Below are positions 35,576-45,654 of a stretch of DNA of 64,000 nucleotides, one piece after another (positions within the stretch are counted from its first letter, which is position 1; the number at the start of each line of letters is the position of its first letter). The stretch is from Mycobacterium sp. ST-F2 (GTDB lineage: Bacteria; Actinomycetota; Actinomycetes; Mycobacteriales; Mycobacteriaceae), in NCBI RefSeq assembly GCF_001905655.1, contig NZ_JMHT01000029.1, positions 32,054-96,053 of the forward strand, in the 5' to 3' direction. A program made the position numbers and the translations under genes. The notes under the pieces are model-generated. The model saw only the letters and a list, made by a program, of their open reading frames with translations, ran no database searches and was not told where the DNA came from.

Positions 35576-37809
35576 CCCGGGCGATGCTCGATCTGATCTC
35601 GCGCGTCGTAATCGCCGCGCCCAAACGGATTCTCGTCGCCACCGTCATGCTGATGTCGGTCTTCGGCATCCTGTCCGCGCCCGTCGCGGACATGCTCGGC
35701 GCCGGTGGCTTCACCGACCCCGATGCCCAGTCGAACCGCGCCAACAAGGTGCTCACGGAAGAGTTCCACCGTGGCTTCGTGAACCTGAATCTGTTGGTGC
35801 AGGCCGGTGAGAAGGGGGCCCCGGTCACGTCGGCCCCGGTGCGGGCTCAGGTCGACCGGTTGGTCACCGAGCTGCGCGGCACCGAACACGTCGCGCGGGT
35901 GCTGTCGCCGTTCGAGGCGCCCGATCCGGTCGCGGCCGGCCTGGTGAGCAAGGACGGGCGCTCTGCCCTGGTCATCGCCTTCATGGACGGCAACGAGACC
36001 ACGGGCATCGCATCCTCGACCAAGCTGGTGGAACGCTATGTCGGGCAACGCGATCCAGGCCTCACCATCTCCGCGGGCGGCCCGGGAGCCGTGTACTCCG
36101 CGGTCAACGAGCAGAGCCGGCACGACCTGACCCTCAGCGAGGCCATCGTGTTGCCGCTGACGTTCCTGGTCCTGGTGTGGGTCTTCGGTGGCGTAGTGGC
36201 GGCCCTGGTGCCGCTGGCGGTCGGGGCCTTCGCGATCTCGGGTTCGGTTGCGATCCTGCGGGTTCTGGCCGAGTTCGTCGACGTCTCGGTGTTCGCACTG
36301 AACCTCGCCGTGGCGCTGGGCCTGGCTCTGGCCATCGACTACTCGCTGCTGCTGGTGAGCCGGTACCGCGAGGAGATCGGTGTCGGCTCCCATCCCGACG
36401 AGGCCTTGCGGCGCACCATGCGCACCGCGGGCCGCACGGTGGTGTTCTCGGCGGCGACGGTCGCGCTGTGCCTGGCCACCATGGCGGTGTTCCCGATGTA
36501 CTTCCTGCGGTCGTTCGCGTACGGCGCGGTGTCGGTGGTGGCGATGGCCGCGCTCGCGGCCCTTGTCATCACGCCGGCTGCCATCCGGGTCGCCGGTAAG
36601 CGGATCGGCAAACCGGGCCAGCGCGGCCCACTCACCGAATCACGTTGGTACACCTGGACGCACGCCGTGATGCGCCGGCCGCGCATCGCGGCAGCCGTCA
36701 CCCTGATTCCGCTCGTCATCGTCGGGCTGCCGTTCCTCAACATCAAGTTCGGCTTCCCCGACGACCGCATCCTGCCGACCACCTCGTCGGCCAGGCAGGT
36801 GGGCGACCACATGCGCAGCGACTTCACGCAGGACGCCGGGCTGCCGGTGCACATCGTGCTGCTGCATGGCAACGGGTCGCGTGACAACGCCGCCATCGAC
36901 GCCTACGCCGCCGAGCTGTCCAAGGTGCCGACCGTGGTGGCTGCAGCCGGGCCGGGTGCCACCTACGCGGGTGGCCGTGCGATCGGTCCCGCCGGGCACG
37001 AGGCCGGCACCGGTAAAGACGCCAGCTTCCTGACCGTCACCACGACGACGCTACCGTTCAGCGCGGCGTCCGACGAAGCGCTGGACAGGCTGCACGCCGT
37101 GCCGCCGCCGGCCGGGATGACGCCGCTGTTCACGGGGGCCGCGCAGTCCAACCGCGACGGTGTCGAGGCCATCGCCACCCGGGTGCCGACCATGCTCGGG
37201 TTGATCGCCGTGGTGATGTTCGTCCTGTTGTTCCTGCTGAGCGGCAGCGTGATCATCCCGCTGAAAGCGTTGGTGCTCAACGCCTTGTCGCTGACCGCGA
37301 CGTTCGGGGCGCTGGTGTGGATCTTCCAGGAGGGCCACCTCGGCGGGCTGGGGACCACCGTGGTGGGCACGCTGGTATCGACCATGCCGGTGTTGATGTT
37401 CTGCGTCGCGTTCGGGCTGTCGATGGACTACGAGGTGTTCATCATCGCCCGCATCCGCGAATTCTGGCTTGCCTCAGACAAATCTGACGCGGCCGGTCGC
37501 GAGTCGGTGGCTCTCGGTCTTGCCGGCACCGGCCGCATCGTCACCGCGGCCGCGCTCGTCATGGCCATCACGTTCGCCGGTCTGATCGCTTCGCAGGTGT
37601 CGTTCCTGCGCATCTTCGGGTTCGGTCTGGCGGTCGCGATCCTGGTGGACGCCATCGTGATCCGGACCATCCTGCTCCCGGCCGTCATGGTGCTCCTCGG
37701 CAAGGCCAACTGGTGGGCGCCCGCCCCGCTGGCCCGGCTGCATGCCCGCATCGGCCTGAATGAGGGTGCACCGGTTATCAATTCGTCAGTTCCAGCGGAA
37801 GTCGGGTAA
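35572..37809 (+). CDS. MmpL-family RND lipid transporter
   Basis: A 745-residue transporter with the two-fold RND layout: helix 1, first periplasmic domain, helices 2-6 with AIDYSLLLVSRYREE, helix 7, second periplasmic domain, helices 8-12 with LSMDYEVFIIARIREFW. The Asp-Tyr pairs in helices 4 and 10 are the proton relay of MmpL proteins. It begins with GTG overlapping the thiolase stop (GTGA). The soluble C-terminal domain of MmpL3 is absent. The placement between CoA-lipid enzymes under KstR-type control suggests export of a steroid- or fatty-acid-derived product. Confidence 0.92.
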   Translation: MTRAMLDLISRVVIAAPKRILVATVMLMSVFGILSAPVADMLGAGGFTDPDAQSNRANKVLTEEFHRGFVNLNLLVQAGEKGAPVTSAPVRAQVDRLVTELRGTEHVARVLSPFEAPDPVAAGLVSKDGRSALVIAFMDGNETTGIASSTKLVERYVGQRDPGLTISAGGPGAVYSAVNEQSRHDLTLSEAIVLPLTFLVLVWVFGGVVAALVPLAVGAFAISGSVAILRVLAEFVDVSVFALNLAVALGLALAIDYSLLLVSRYREEIGVGSHPDEALRRTMRTAGRTVVFSAATVALCLATMAVFPMYFLRSFAYGAVSVVAMAALAALVITPAAIRVAGKRIGKPGQRGPLTESRWYTWTHAVMRRPRIAAAVTLIPLVIVGLPFLNIKFGFPDDRILPTTSSARQVGDHMRSDFTQDAGLPVHIVLLHGNGSRDNAAIDAYAAELSKVPTVVAAAGPGATYAGGRAIGPAGHEAGTGKDASFLTVTTTTLPFSAASDEALDRLHAVPPPAGMTPLFTGAAQSNRDGVEAIATRVPTMLGLIAVVMFVLLFLLSGSVIIPLKALVLNALSLTATFGALVWIFQEGHLGGLGTTVVGTLVSTMPVLMFCVAFGLSMDYEVFIIARIREFWLASDKSDAAGRESVALGLAGTGRIVTAAALVMAITFAGLIASQVSFLRIFGFGLAVAILVDAIVIRTILLPAVMVLLGKANWWAPAPLARLHARIGLNEGAPVINSSVPAEVG

Positions 37810-38783
37810 TGAATCAGATGGCCACACGCAGTCTGCTGTTGACCGGTGCCACGTCCGGGCTGGGTCTCGGGCTGGCGCAACGGGTCGTGGGAACACCGGG
37901 CTGGCACTGTGTTTTCCCGGTGCGCAACGCCAAGCGCGGCGAGGAACTCAGGGCTCTCCTGGGTGACAAGGCGACCGACGCCAACACCACCATCGTGGTG
38001 TGCGATCAGGGTTCGCAGGACAGCGTGCGCCGCGCCGCCGACGAGATCACGCGCCTCGTCACGGACGGCATCATCCCGCCGCTCAGCACCGTCGTGCTCA
38101 ACGCCGCGGTGCTGCGCAACGATGCCAGAGAACTGAGCCCGGACGGCATCGAATTGACCGTCGCCACCAACCTTTTCGCCCCGCACGCACTGCTGGCGCG
38201 GATCAGTCCGCAGCTGGCCGCTGATGCCCGCGTCATGATCGTCGGGTCGCCGACCATCCGCCAGACCCTGTTCCAGCGCCTCGCACGCGTGAAGACCGCG
38301 GAGTGGACGCCGCTCGCCGAGCAGTGCCTGCCCAGCGACGACGGCGTCCAGGCGTACGCGCGCACCAAGCTCGGCCTGTTCTACCTGTCGCGCGCGACGG
38401 GGTGGCTGGTGCCCGAAGGCATGTCCGCGGCGTACTTCGACCCGGGCGTCATGCCGGGCACGAACATCCTCCGCGAACGCGGCACGTTCAGCCAGGTCTA
38501 CTGGCGCCGGGTGCTGCCGTATATCGCCTGGACGTTCGGCGGCGTCACCGTCGGCCGCGGCGCGCGGTCGATGTCTCCCTATGTGCTGCACCAGAAGTCG
38601 ATGGGGGACAGTGGTTTCCTGTCGGTCAAGTGGGGCAAGCGGGCACCGGATGTCGACCCGGCACGGGTGCACGAGTACTTCGTCGAGGCCAACGACATCA
38701 CCGGCATCGGTGAGTCCGACGCCGCGCCGTGGTGGACGCAACCGGACCGCCTGCTCGGCCGGCCGGTCGGGCCGCGCGCCTGA
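37809..38783 (+). CDS. Short-chain dehydrogenase/reductase (second SDR of the island)
   Basis: A 324-residue SDR. Cofactor motif TGATSGLGLGLA, VLNAA (NNAG-like), IVGSPT for the Ser, and YARTKLGLFYLS (Tyr-x-x-x-Lys, about residues 182-186). A long C-terminal extension follows (YWRRVLPYIAWTFGG...), suggesting a lipid-substrate or membrane-associated enzyme. The TAATG overlap couples it to mmpL and its TGATG to the next gene. Confidence 0.85.
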   Translation: MNQMATRSLLLTGATSGLGLGLAQRVVGTPGWHCVFPVRNAKRGEELRALLGDKATDANTTIVVCDQGSQDSVRRAADEITRLVTDGIIPPLSTVVLNAAVLRNDARELSPDGIELTVATNLFAPHALLARISPQLAADARVMIVGSPTIRQTLFQRLARVKTAEWTPLAEQCLPSDDGVQAYARTKLGLFYLSRATGWLVPEGMSAAYFDPGVMPGTNILRERGTFSQVYWRRVLPYIAWTFGGVTVGRGARSMSPYVLHQKSMGDSGFLSVKWGKRAPDVDPARVHEYFVEANDITGIGESDAAPWWTQPDRLLGRPVGPRA

Positions 38784-39781
38784 TGGCACCCCGCAAGTCA
38801 CTGGTCATGGGGGCCAGTGGCTTCCTCGGCTCGCACGTCACGCGTCAGCTCGTCGAACGCGGCGACGACGTCCGGGTCCTGCTGCGGGAGACGAGCTCGA
38901 CCAAGGGCATCGACGACCTGCCCGTCGAGCGTTGCTACGGAGACATTTTCGACGACGACGCGGTGCGGGCCGCGATGGCTGATCGCGACGTCGTCTTCTA
39001 CTGTGTCGTGGACGCCCGGGCCATGCTGCCGGACCCGGTGCCGTTGTTCCGCACCAATGTCGATGGCCTGCGGCGGGTGCTGGACGTCGCGGTCGACGCC
39101 GACCTCGACAAGTTCGTGTTCGTCAGCACCATCTGCACCATCGCGGTCAGCGATGACGGGTCGGTCGTCACCGAGGACACGCCCTTCAACTGGGCCGACA
39201 AGGGTGGCGACTACGTCCGATCACGGTGTGCTGCAGAGCAACTCGTGCTGGACGCCGTGGCGCGGCGGGGGCTGCCCGCGGTCGCGATGTGCGTGTCGAA
39301 CACCTACGGCCCGCGGGACTGGCAGCCGACGCCGCACGGCGAGATCGTGGCGCGCACGGCGGCCGGCCGGATGCGGTTCTACGCCGCTGATGCGGCGGCG
39401 GAAGTGGTCGGTATCGAGGACGCCGCCCGGGCGCTGCTCCTGGCCGCCGAGCACGGCCGCGTGGGGGAGCGGTACATCATCTCGGAGAGCTACCTGCCGC
39501 TGCGCACCATCCTGGAGACGGCGGCCGACGAAACCGGCGTCCGGCCACCACGATTCGGGGTCCCCAAGGCCGCGATGTACGCCGGTGCCTACGCCACGGA
39601 GCCGCTGCGTGCGGTACGCCCGGGCAAGATTCCGCCGCTGGTCACCATCACGCGGCTGCTGCACATGACGTCACCGGCCGATAACAGCAAGGCGCGGCGG
39701 GAGCTGGGCTGGGAACCGGAACCGACGGTGGATGCGATTCGCCGCGCGGCCCGGTTCTACGCCGACAATCAGTTGGCCTGA
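38783..39781 (+). CDS. Extended SDR (NAD-dependent epimerase/3-beta-HSD-like)
   Basis: A 332-residue extended SDR with MGASGFLGSHV (Rossmann Gly motif), VSTICTIAV for the catalytic Ser/Thr, and YVRSRCAAEQ at the Tyr-x-x-x-Lys position, where Arg replaces Lys. The order resembles dihydroflavonol-reductase/3-beta-hydroxysteroid dehydrogenase members. The Lys-to-Arg change could lower or alter activity. It is last in the rightward operon, and its 3' end overlaps the convergent ketosteroid-isomerase-like gene by 13 bases. Confidence 0.83.
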   Translation: MAPRKSLVMGASGFLGSHVTRQLVERGDDVRVLLRETSSTKGIDDLPVERCYGDIFDDDAVRAAMADRDVVFYCVVDARAMLPDPVPLFRTNVDGLRRVLDVAVDADLDKFVFVSTICTIAVSDDGSVVTEDTPFNWADKGGDYVRSRCAAEQLVLDAVARRGLPAVAMCVSNTYGPRDWQPTPHGEIVARTAAGRMRFYAADAAAEVVGIEDAARALLLAAEHGRVGERYIISESYLPLRTILETAADETGVRPPRFGVPKAAMYAGAYATEPLRAVRPGKIPPLVTITRLLHMTSPADNSKARRELGWEPEPTVDAIRRAARFYADNQLA

Positions 39782-40206
39782 TCGGCGGGCTGCTCGAACT
39801 TCATGGCCTCGAGGTTCCAGTACCCGCGCAGGTTGGTGATGAGACCCTCGGCGTTGACCTTGTAGGTGAAGACGCCGCGGACGCTGGCCACGAAGCCGTT
39901 CGGGAATTCGGTGCGCAGCACCAGGATGTAGGCGATCTCGTCGGGCGAGCTGGACGGGAACATCTCCTCGCAGGTGACCGTCAGCTGGTTCGGCCCGATG
40001 TTGGTGTCGTAGAAGGCGGCGAGCGCCTCCTTGCCCTTCACTCCGGTGCCGTCGGGGTTGGTGACGGCCTCGCCGATCGGGTCCTCGACGACGATGTCGT
40101 CCGCCATCAGGGCCAGCCAGCCCTCGCGGTCATGGCTCTGCACGCACCGCCACGACGACTGCGACGCGGTGACAACGGGGTTCTGGGACAAGGGTTTTCC
40201 TTCCAT
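39769..40206 (-). CDS. Ketosteroid isomerase-like (SnoaL/NTF2-fold) protein
   Basis: A 145-residue cone-shaped alpha+beta protein, counterpart of Rv0760c, whose fold is that of steroid delta-isomerase. It has the acidic DDIVVEDPIG and a late RGVFTYKVNAEGLITNLRGYW sheet. Binding of a steroid-like ligand is known for the family; turnover is weak or unproven. The ATG at 40206 has no clear Shine-Dalgarno; an 18-bp palindrome starts six bases upstream. Confidence 0.85.
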   Translation of the reverse strand: MEGKPLSQNPVVTASQSSWRCVQSHDREGWLALMADDIVVEDPIGEAVTNPDGTGVKGKEALAAFYDTNIGPNQLTVTCEEMFPSSSPDEIAYILVLRTEFPNGFVASVRGVFTYKVNAEGLITNLRGYWNLEAMKFEQPADQAN

Positions 40207-40212
40207 TTCATG

Positions 40213-40249
40213 CCGAAACGGCATTCCAGCAGCTGGAATGCCGTTTCGG
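40213..40249. repeat. Perfect 18-bp inverted repeat with one-base centre
   Basis: The left arm is CCGAAACGGCATTCCAGC (40213-40230) and the right arm is its exact reverse complement at 40232-40249, with A at 40231. It lies in the 58-base gap between adhB and the ketosteroid-isomerase-like gene. It may be an operator, an RNA-processing hairpin or a small mobile repeat. Confidence 0.85.
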
Positions 40250-40264
40250 ATCAGCGCGTCTCGC

Positions 40265-41395
40265 TCAGCGGTCGGCGTCGGTGTACCGGATGACACCGCG
40301 GATGTTGCGGCCCTCCAGCATGTCGGCGTAGCCCTCGTTGATCTGCTCCAGCTTGTACTGCCGGGTGACCATGTCGTCGAGGTTGAGGCGGCCGGCCTTG
40401 TACATGGCCAGCAGCGACGGGATGTCGTGGTGCGGGTTGCCGCCGCCGAAGATGGTGCCCTGCAGGCGCTTCTGCATCAGCGTCAGCATCGACAGGTTGA
40501 GCTTGACGTCCAGGTTCGCCATGTTCGCCACCGCGGTCACCACACATGTGCCGCCCTTGCTGGTGATGTTGAGGTAGTTGTCGATGTCCTCGCCGTGCAA
40601 CTCACCGACGGTGACGATGGTCTTGTTGGCCATACGGCCCTCGGTGACCTCGGCGACGCCCGCCATGGCGCTGAAGATGTCCGGGTAGGCATGGGTGGCG
40701 CCGAACTTCAGGGCGTTGTCCCGTTTGAATTCAACGGGATCCACGACGAAGACGTTGCGTGCGCCGGCGTTCAGTGCTCCCTGGAGGGCGCCGGTACCGA
40801 CACCGCCGACACCGACGATGCAGACGTCGTCGCCGGGGCGGACGTCGCCGCTGCGGACGGCCGAGCCGTAGCCGGTGGTGACGCCGCAACCGACCAGGCA
40901 GGCGACCTCGAACGGGATGGTGGGGTCGATCTTCACGACCGAGCTCTTGTGCACAACCATGTAGGGGCTGAAGGTGCCCAGCAGGGTCATGGGGAGGACC
41001 GGCGTCCCGTCGGCGGCGTGGACGCGGTGGGTGCCGTCGGAGACTGCGGTGCCGGTCAGCAGGTACATGCCGAGATCGCACAGGTTGCGCATGCCGGCCT
41101 GACACGACGGGCATTCACCACACGAGGGGATGAACGACAGCACGACGTGGTCGCCGACGGCGATGTGGTCGACGCCGGGGCCGACCTCGACCACGATGCC
41201 CGCGCCCTCATGGCCGCCGAGGACGGGGAAGCCGGCCATCGGGATGTCGCCGGTGACCAGGTGGTGGTCCGAGTGGCACATGCCCGAGGCTTCCATCTGG
41301 ATCTTGACCTCGTCCTTGACGGGGTCACCGATCTCGATCTCCTCGATCGTCCACGGCTTGTTGAACTCCCAGATGAGAGCACCTTTTGTCTTCAC
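40265..41395 (-). CDS. adhB: NDMA-dependent zinc alcohol dehydrogenase (Rdx/AdhB type)
   Basis: A 376-residue MDR alcohol dehydrogenase. The catalytic zinc ligands are Cys39 in GMCHSDHH, the GHEGAG His and Cys in VGCGV; the structural zinc uses CGECPSCQAGMRNLC. Rossmann motif VGVGGVGTGALQG. This group binds NAD tightly and re-oxidises it with an artificial or mycofactocin-type acceptor. The GTG start has GGAAGG eight bases upstream. A KstR-type operator lies 17 bases before the start. It begins the leftward adhB-KSI unit. Confidence 0.92.
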   Translation of the reverse strand: MKTKGALIWEFNKPWTIEEIEIGDPVKDEVKIQMEASGMCHSDHHLVTGDIPMAGFPVLGGHEGAGIVVEVGPGVDHIAVGDHVVLSFIPSCGECPSCQAGMRNLCDLGMYLLTGTAVSDGTHRVHAADGTPVLPMTLLGTFSPYMVVHKSSVVKIDPTIPFEVACLVGCGVTTGYGSAVRSGDVRPGDDVCIVGVGGVGTGALQGALNAGARNVFVVDPVEFKRDNALKFGATHAYPDIFSAMAGVAEVTEGRMANKTIVTVGELHGEDIDNYLNITSKGGTCVVTAVANMANLDVKLNLSMLTLMQKRLQGTIFGGGNPHHDIPSLLAMYKAGRLNLDDMVTRQYKLEQINEGYADMLEGRNIRGVIRYTDADR

Positions 41396-41411
41396 CGCAT
41401 GTGCCTTCCAC

Positions 41412-41425
41412 TAGAACCTGTTTCA
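41412..41425. promoter_or_regulatory. KstR-type operator upstream of adhB (TAGAACCTGTTTCA)
   Basis: Fits TNNAACNNGTTNNA. A TACGCT -10-like hexamer on the minus strand at 41434-41429 puts the operator over the likely transcription start of adhB. Confidence 0.72.
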
Positions 41426-41488
41426 GTTAGCGTAGAGGGAATAGTTACGTTCGTCACACCCCACCCCCCAACCAACTGCTTGGCCGGT

Positions 41489-42052
41489 TCACCAGATCGG
41501 GACCGGAGCCTCGCCGAGGGGGTAATAGCCGGGCAGTTGCTCGCCGGCCAGGCTGCGCTGGATGCGCTGCTGCATGCCCTTGGAAAGCTTTCCGGCTGTC
41601 ATCAGGTCCAGGTAGAGCTTCTGCACGTGGCCGAAGTCGAAGAAGTCGCGTTGCCAGGCGATCTTCGGTTCGCCGTCGACGTTCTCCAGGCGGAACCAGC
41701 TGCCACCGATGCCATAGATCTCGCGCTCGGGGGCCGAGGCGTCGTCGGGATCCGTCACGATCTGCTTCCAGAAGCCGACCACCTCGCCCTGCTTGTCGTC
41801 GATCACCACGCGCTGGTACGGGTACTTCCAGCCTTCGAGGCCTTCCATCTCCAAACCCAAAGCGATGTCGCGGATTTCGGCCTTGCCGAGGCACATCACG
41901 TCTTCCTTGGGCCCGATGTTCCAGCCGTACGTGGCGTCGTCGGTGTAGAAGTCGGCCATGGGCTTCCAGTCGCCGGCGGCCTCGGCGTCACGGTTGACCT
42001 GCAGCCACCGCTGCACCCATTCTTCGAGTTGTTCGCGGGGGAATGACGTCAT
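41489..42052 (-). CDS. Conserved SnoaL-like protein (Rv0762c-type)
   Basis: A 187-residue protein with an NTF2-like fold pattern: helices EEWVQRWLQVNRDAEAAGDW, then DATYGWNIGP and long strands KYPYQRVVIDDKQGEVVGFW. It is part of the cyp51 operon as in M. tuberculosis, so it may bind or isomerise an intermediate. The ATG at 42052 has AAGGACAAG upstream. No catalytic residues can be assigned. Confidence 0.82.
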   Translation of the reverse strand: MTSFPREQLEEWVQRWLQVNRDAEAAGDWKPMADFYTDDATYGWNIGPKEDVMCLGKAEIRDIALGLEMEGLEGWKYPYQRVVIDDKQGEVVGFWKQIVTDPDDASAPEREIYGIGGSWFRLENVDGEPKIAWQRDFFDFGHVQKLYLDLMTAGKLSKGMQQRIQRSLAGEQLPGYYPLGEAPVPIW

Positions 42053-42069
42053 TGTCTTGTCCTTTGTTG

Positions 42070-43626
<1,557 letters not shown>

Positions 43627-43630
<4 letters not shown>

Positions 43631-44454
43631 TGATTGGGCATTCCTTCCTCGCCCAACGCGAGCGACTGGCGTTCCTTGGCTTCGGCCAGCGGCGCTTCGG
43701 GCTGCAGCTCCATGTTGGCGATGAACCCGCCGCGCGGGGTCTCGGCGACGAACGTGATGGCGCGGGCCAGGTCGGCCGCACGCAGGAAGTAGCTGTGCCG
43801 GGCCTGACCCCACTTGGCCCAATCCTCAAGGGCCGGCCCGATTTTCTCGGCCGGCAGGCTCCAGCCCATGGACGTCATGGTCGGGCCGGGGTGCACCACC
43901 GACGCGCGGACACCGGTGCCTTCCAGCTCCATCTGGAGGTTGGTGACCATGGCGACCAGCCCGGCCTTCGCGGCGCCGTAGGCGCCCATGTGCGGACGCT
44001 GGCGCAGCGCCACATCGGAGCCGACGAAGATCAGGTCGCCGCGCCGGCGTTCGACCATGCCGTCGAGGACGGCGCGCGCCATCCGGTTGGCACCGACCAG
44101 GTGAATCTGCAGCTGCTCGGCGAACTCATCGGTGCTCATCTCGTGCAGCCGGCCGAAGTTGGTGTCACCGGCGCCCGTGACCAGGACCTCGATGTCGCCG
44201 AGTGCCGCCGTCGCCTTGGCGACGAAGTTCTCGACCGATGCGGTGTCGGTGACGTCGAGCGGCAGCGCAATCGCTTCTCCGCCTTCGGCTTTGATCTGGT
44301 CGACGAGTTCCTGACACTTCTCCACCCGGCGGGCGCCGAGCGCGACCGGGAAGCCCCGCGCGGCGAGTGCGGTCGCCGTCGCGGCGCCGATGCCCGACGA
44401 GGCACCGGCCACGATGGCCGGCCGGCGGGTGGGGTGCGGTTCAAAACGGGCCAT
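43627..44454 (-). CDS. Short-chain dehydrogenase of the cyp51 operon (Rv0765c-type)
   Basis: A 275-residue classical SDR: AGASSGIG cofactor motif, VTGAGD (NNAG-like) and YGAAKAGL (Tyr-x-x-x-Lys). The operon context suggests action on the CYP51 or CYP123 product. It abuts cyp123 (stop and start adjacent) and overlaps cyp51 by four bases. Confidence 0.92.
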
Positions 44455-45654
44455 TTAGCGTGCCTTCACTGTGATCGGGAGGTGGGCGAAACCTCGTACT
44501 GAACTCGAGTGGACGCGGACGCAGTTGTCCTCGTCGACCTCGTAGCCGCGGATACGTTTGAACAGTTCGGTCAGGGCGACCCGGGCTTCCATCCGGGCCA
44601 GGTGAGCGCCCAGGCAGAAGTGCGCGCCGCTGCCGAAACTCACGAGCTTCGAACCGATGTCGCGGCCGATGCGGTACTCGTCGGGCGCCTCGAACACCCG
44701 CTCGTCACGGTTGGCCGAGCCGGCCAGCAGAATCAGTACGTCACCGGCGGGGACGGTGGTGCCGTAGAACTCGAGGTCCTCGACGACGGCCCGGGCCAGG
44801 AGCTGGCTGGAGGTGTCGTAGCGCAGGGTCTCCTCGATCCACGGCGAGATCAGTTCGTGGTCGTCGAAGACCGGCGCCAGCTGGTCGGGGTTCTGGTATC
44901 CCCAATAGGCCGCATTGGCAAGCAGTTTCGTGGTCGTCTCGTTACCGGCGATGACCATCAGGAACAGGAACGCCATGATCTCGTCGTCGGTCAGCTTGTC
45001 GCCGTCGATCTCGGCCTCCACCAGTGCCGAGGTGAGGTCGTCGGACAGACTCTTGCGGCGCTGCTTCACCATGTCGGCGTAGTACATCAGCAATTCACCC
45101 GATGCGGCCATGGCGGACGCCGGGATGTCGGCCGTCCCGTCCTCGCGGTGCATCACACCGTCGGCCAGCGCGCGGATGCGCACGCGGTCTTCTTGTGGGA
45201 CGCCCATCAGCTCGCTGATGACGTCCATGGGCAGCTTGCCCGCGAAATCGTCGACGTAGTCGAAGGTGTTGTGTTGCAGCGCCTCATCGAGATGCTGGAC
45301 GGCGATCTCGGTGACCCGGCCTTCCAGCTCACGGATGCGCCGCGGCGTGAAGCCCTTGGAGACCAGCGTGCGCAGCCTCAGGTGCGCCGGATCGTCAAGG
45401 GCCAGGAAGGACATCACCCGGTGGGCTTCGTCGTTGCGCGAAATCGGGTCCAGCGAGACGCCGTGCTTGTTGGACAGCGCGGTGCTGTTCCGGAAACCGC
45501 GCAGCACATCCTCGTGGCGGGACAGCGCCCAGAAGTTGAGCTTGTCGTTCCGGTAGATCGGCGCCTCGTCCCGCAGCCGCCGGTAGTACGGGTACGGGTC
45601 CTCGTGGAAGTCGTAGCTGTATGGATCGATCAGCAGCTCCACATTGGCGGTCAC
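44455..45654 (-). CDS. cyp123: Cytochrome P450 CYP123-like
   Basis: A 399-residue P450 with AGNETTTKLL (I helix), EETLRYD (ExxR) and FGSGAHFCLGAHLARME (haem). The length and place fit CYP123 (Rv0766c). It begins with GTG overlapping the tetR stop (GTGA), so regulator and P450 are co-translated. Confidence 0.9.
   Translation of the reverse strand: MTANVELLIDPYSYDFHEDPYPYYRRLRDEAPIYRNDKLNFWALSRHEDVLRGFRNSTALSNKHGVSLDPISRNDEAHRVMSFLALDDPAHLRLRTLVSKGFTPRRIRELEGRVTEIAVQHLDEALQHNTFDYVDDFAGKLPMDVISELMGVPQEDRVRIRALADGVMHREDGTADIPASAMAASGELLMYYADMVKQRRKSLSDDLTSALVEAEIDGDKLTDDEIMAFLFLMVIAGNETTTKLLANAAYWGYQNPDQLAPVFDDHELISPWIEETLRYDTSSQLLARAVVEDLEFYGTTVPAGDVLILLAGSANRDERVFEAPDEYRIGRDIGSKLVSFGSGAHFCLGAHLARMEARVALTELFKRIRGYEVDEDNCVRVHSSSVRGFAHLPITVKAR

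Noticed and set aside
40031..42046. A 671-codon plus-strand frame over adhB and its neighbours
   Set aside because: Antisense of adhB and the SnoaL-like gene, which have clear motifs; the frame itself has none.
43631..43822. N-terminal extension of CYP51
   Set aside because: It runs inside the SDR gene; the ATG at 43630 matches the known CYP51 length.
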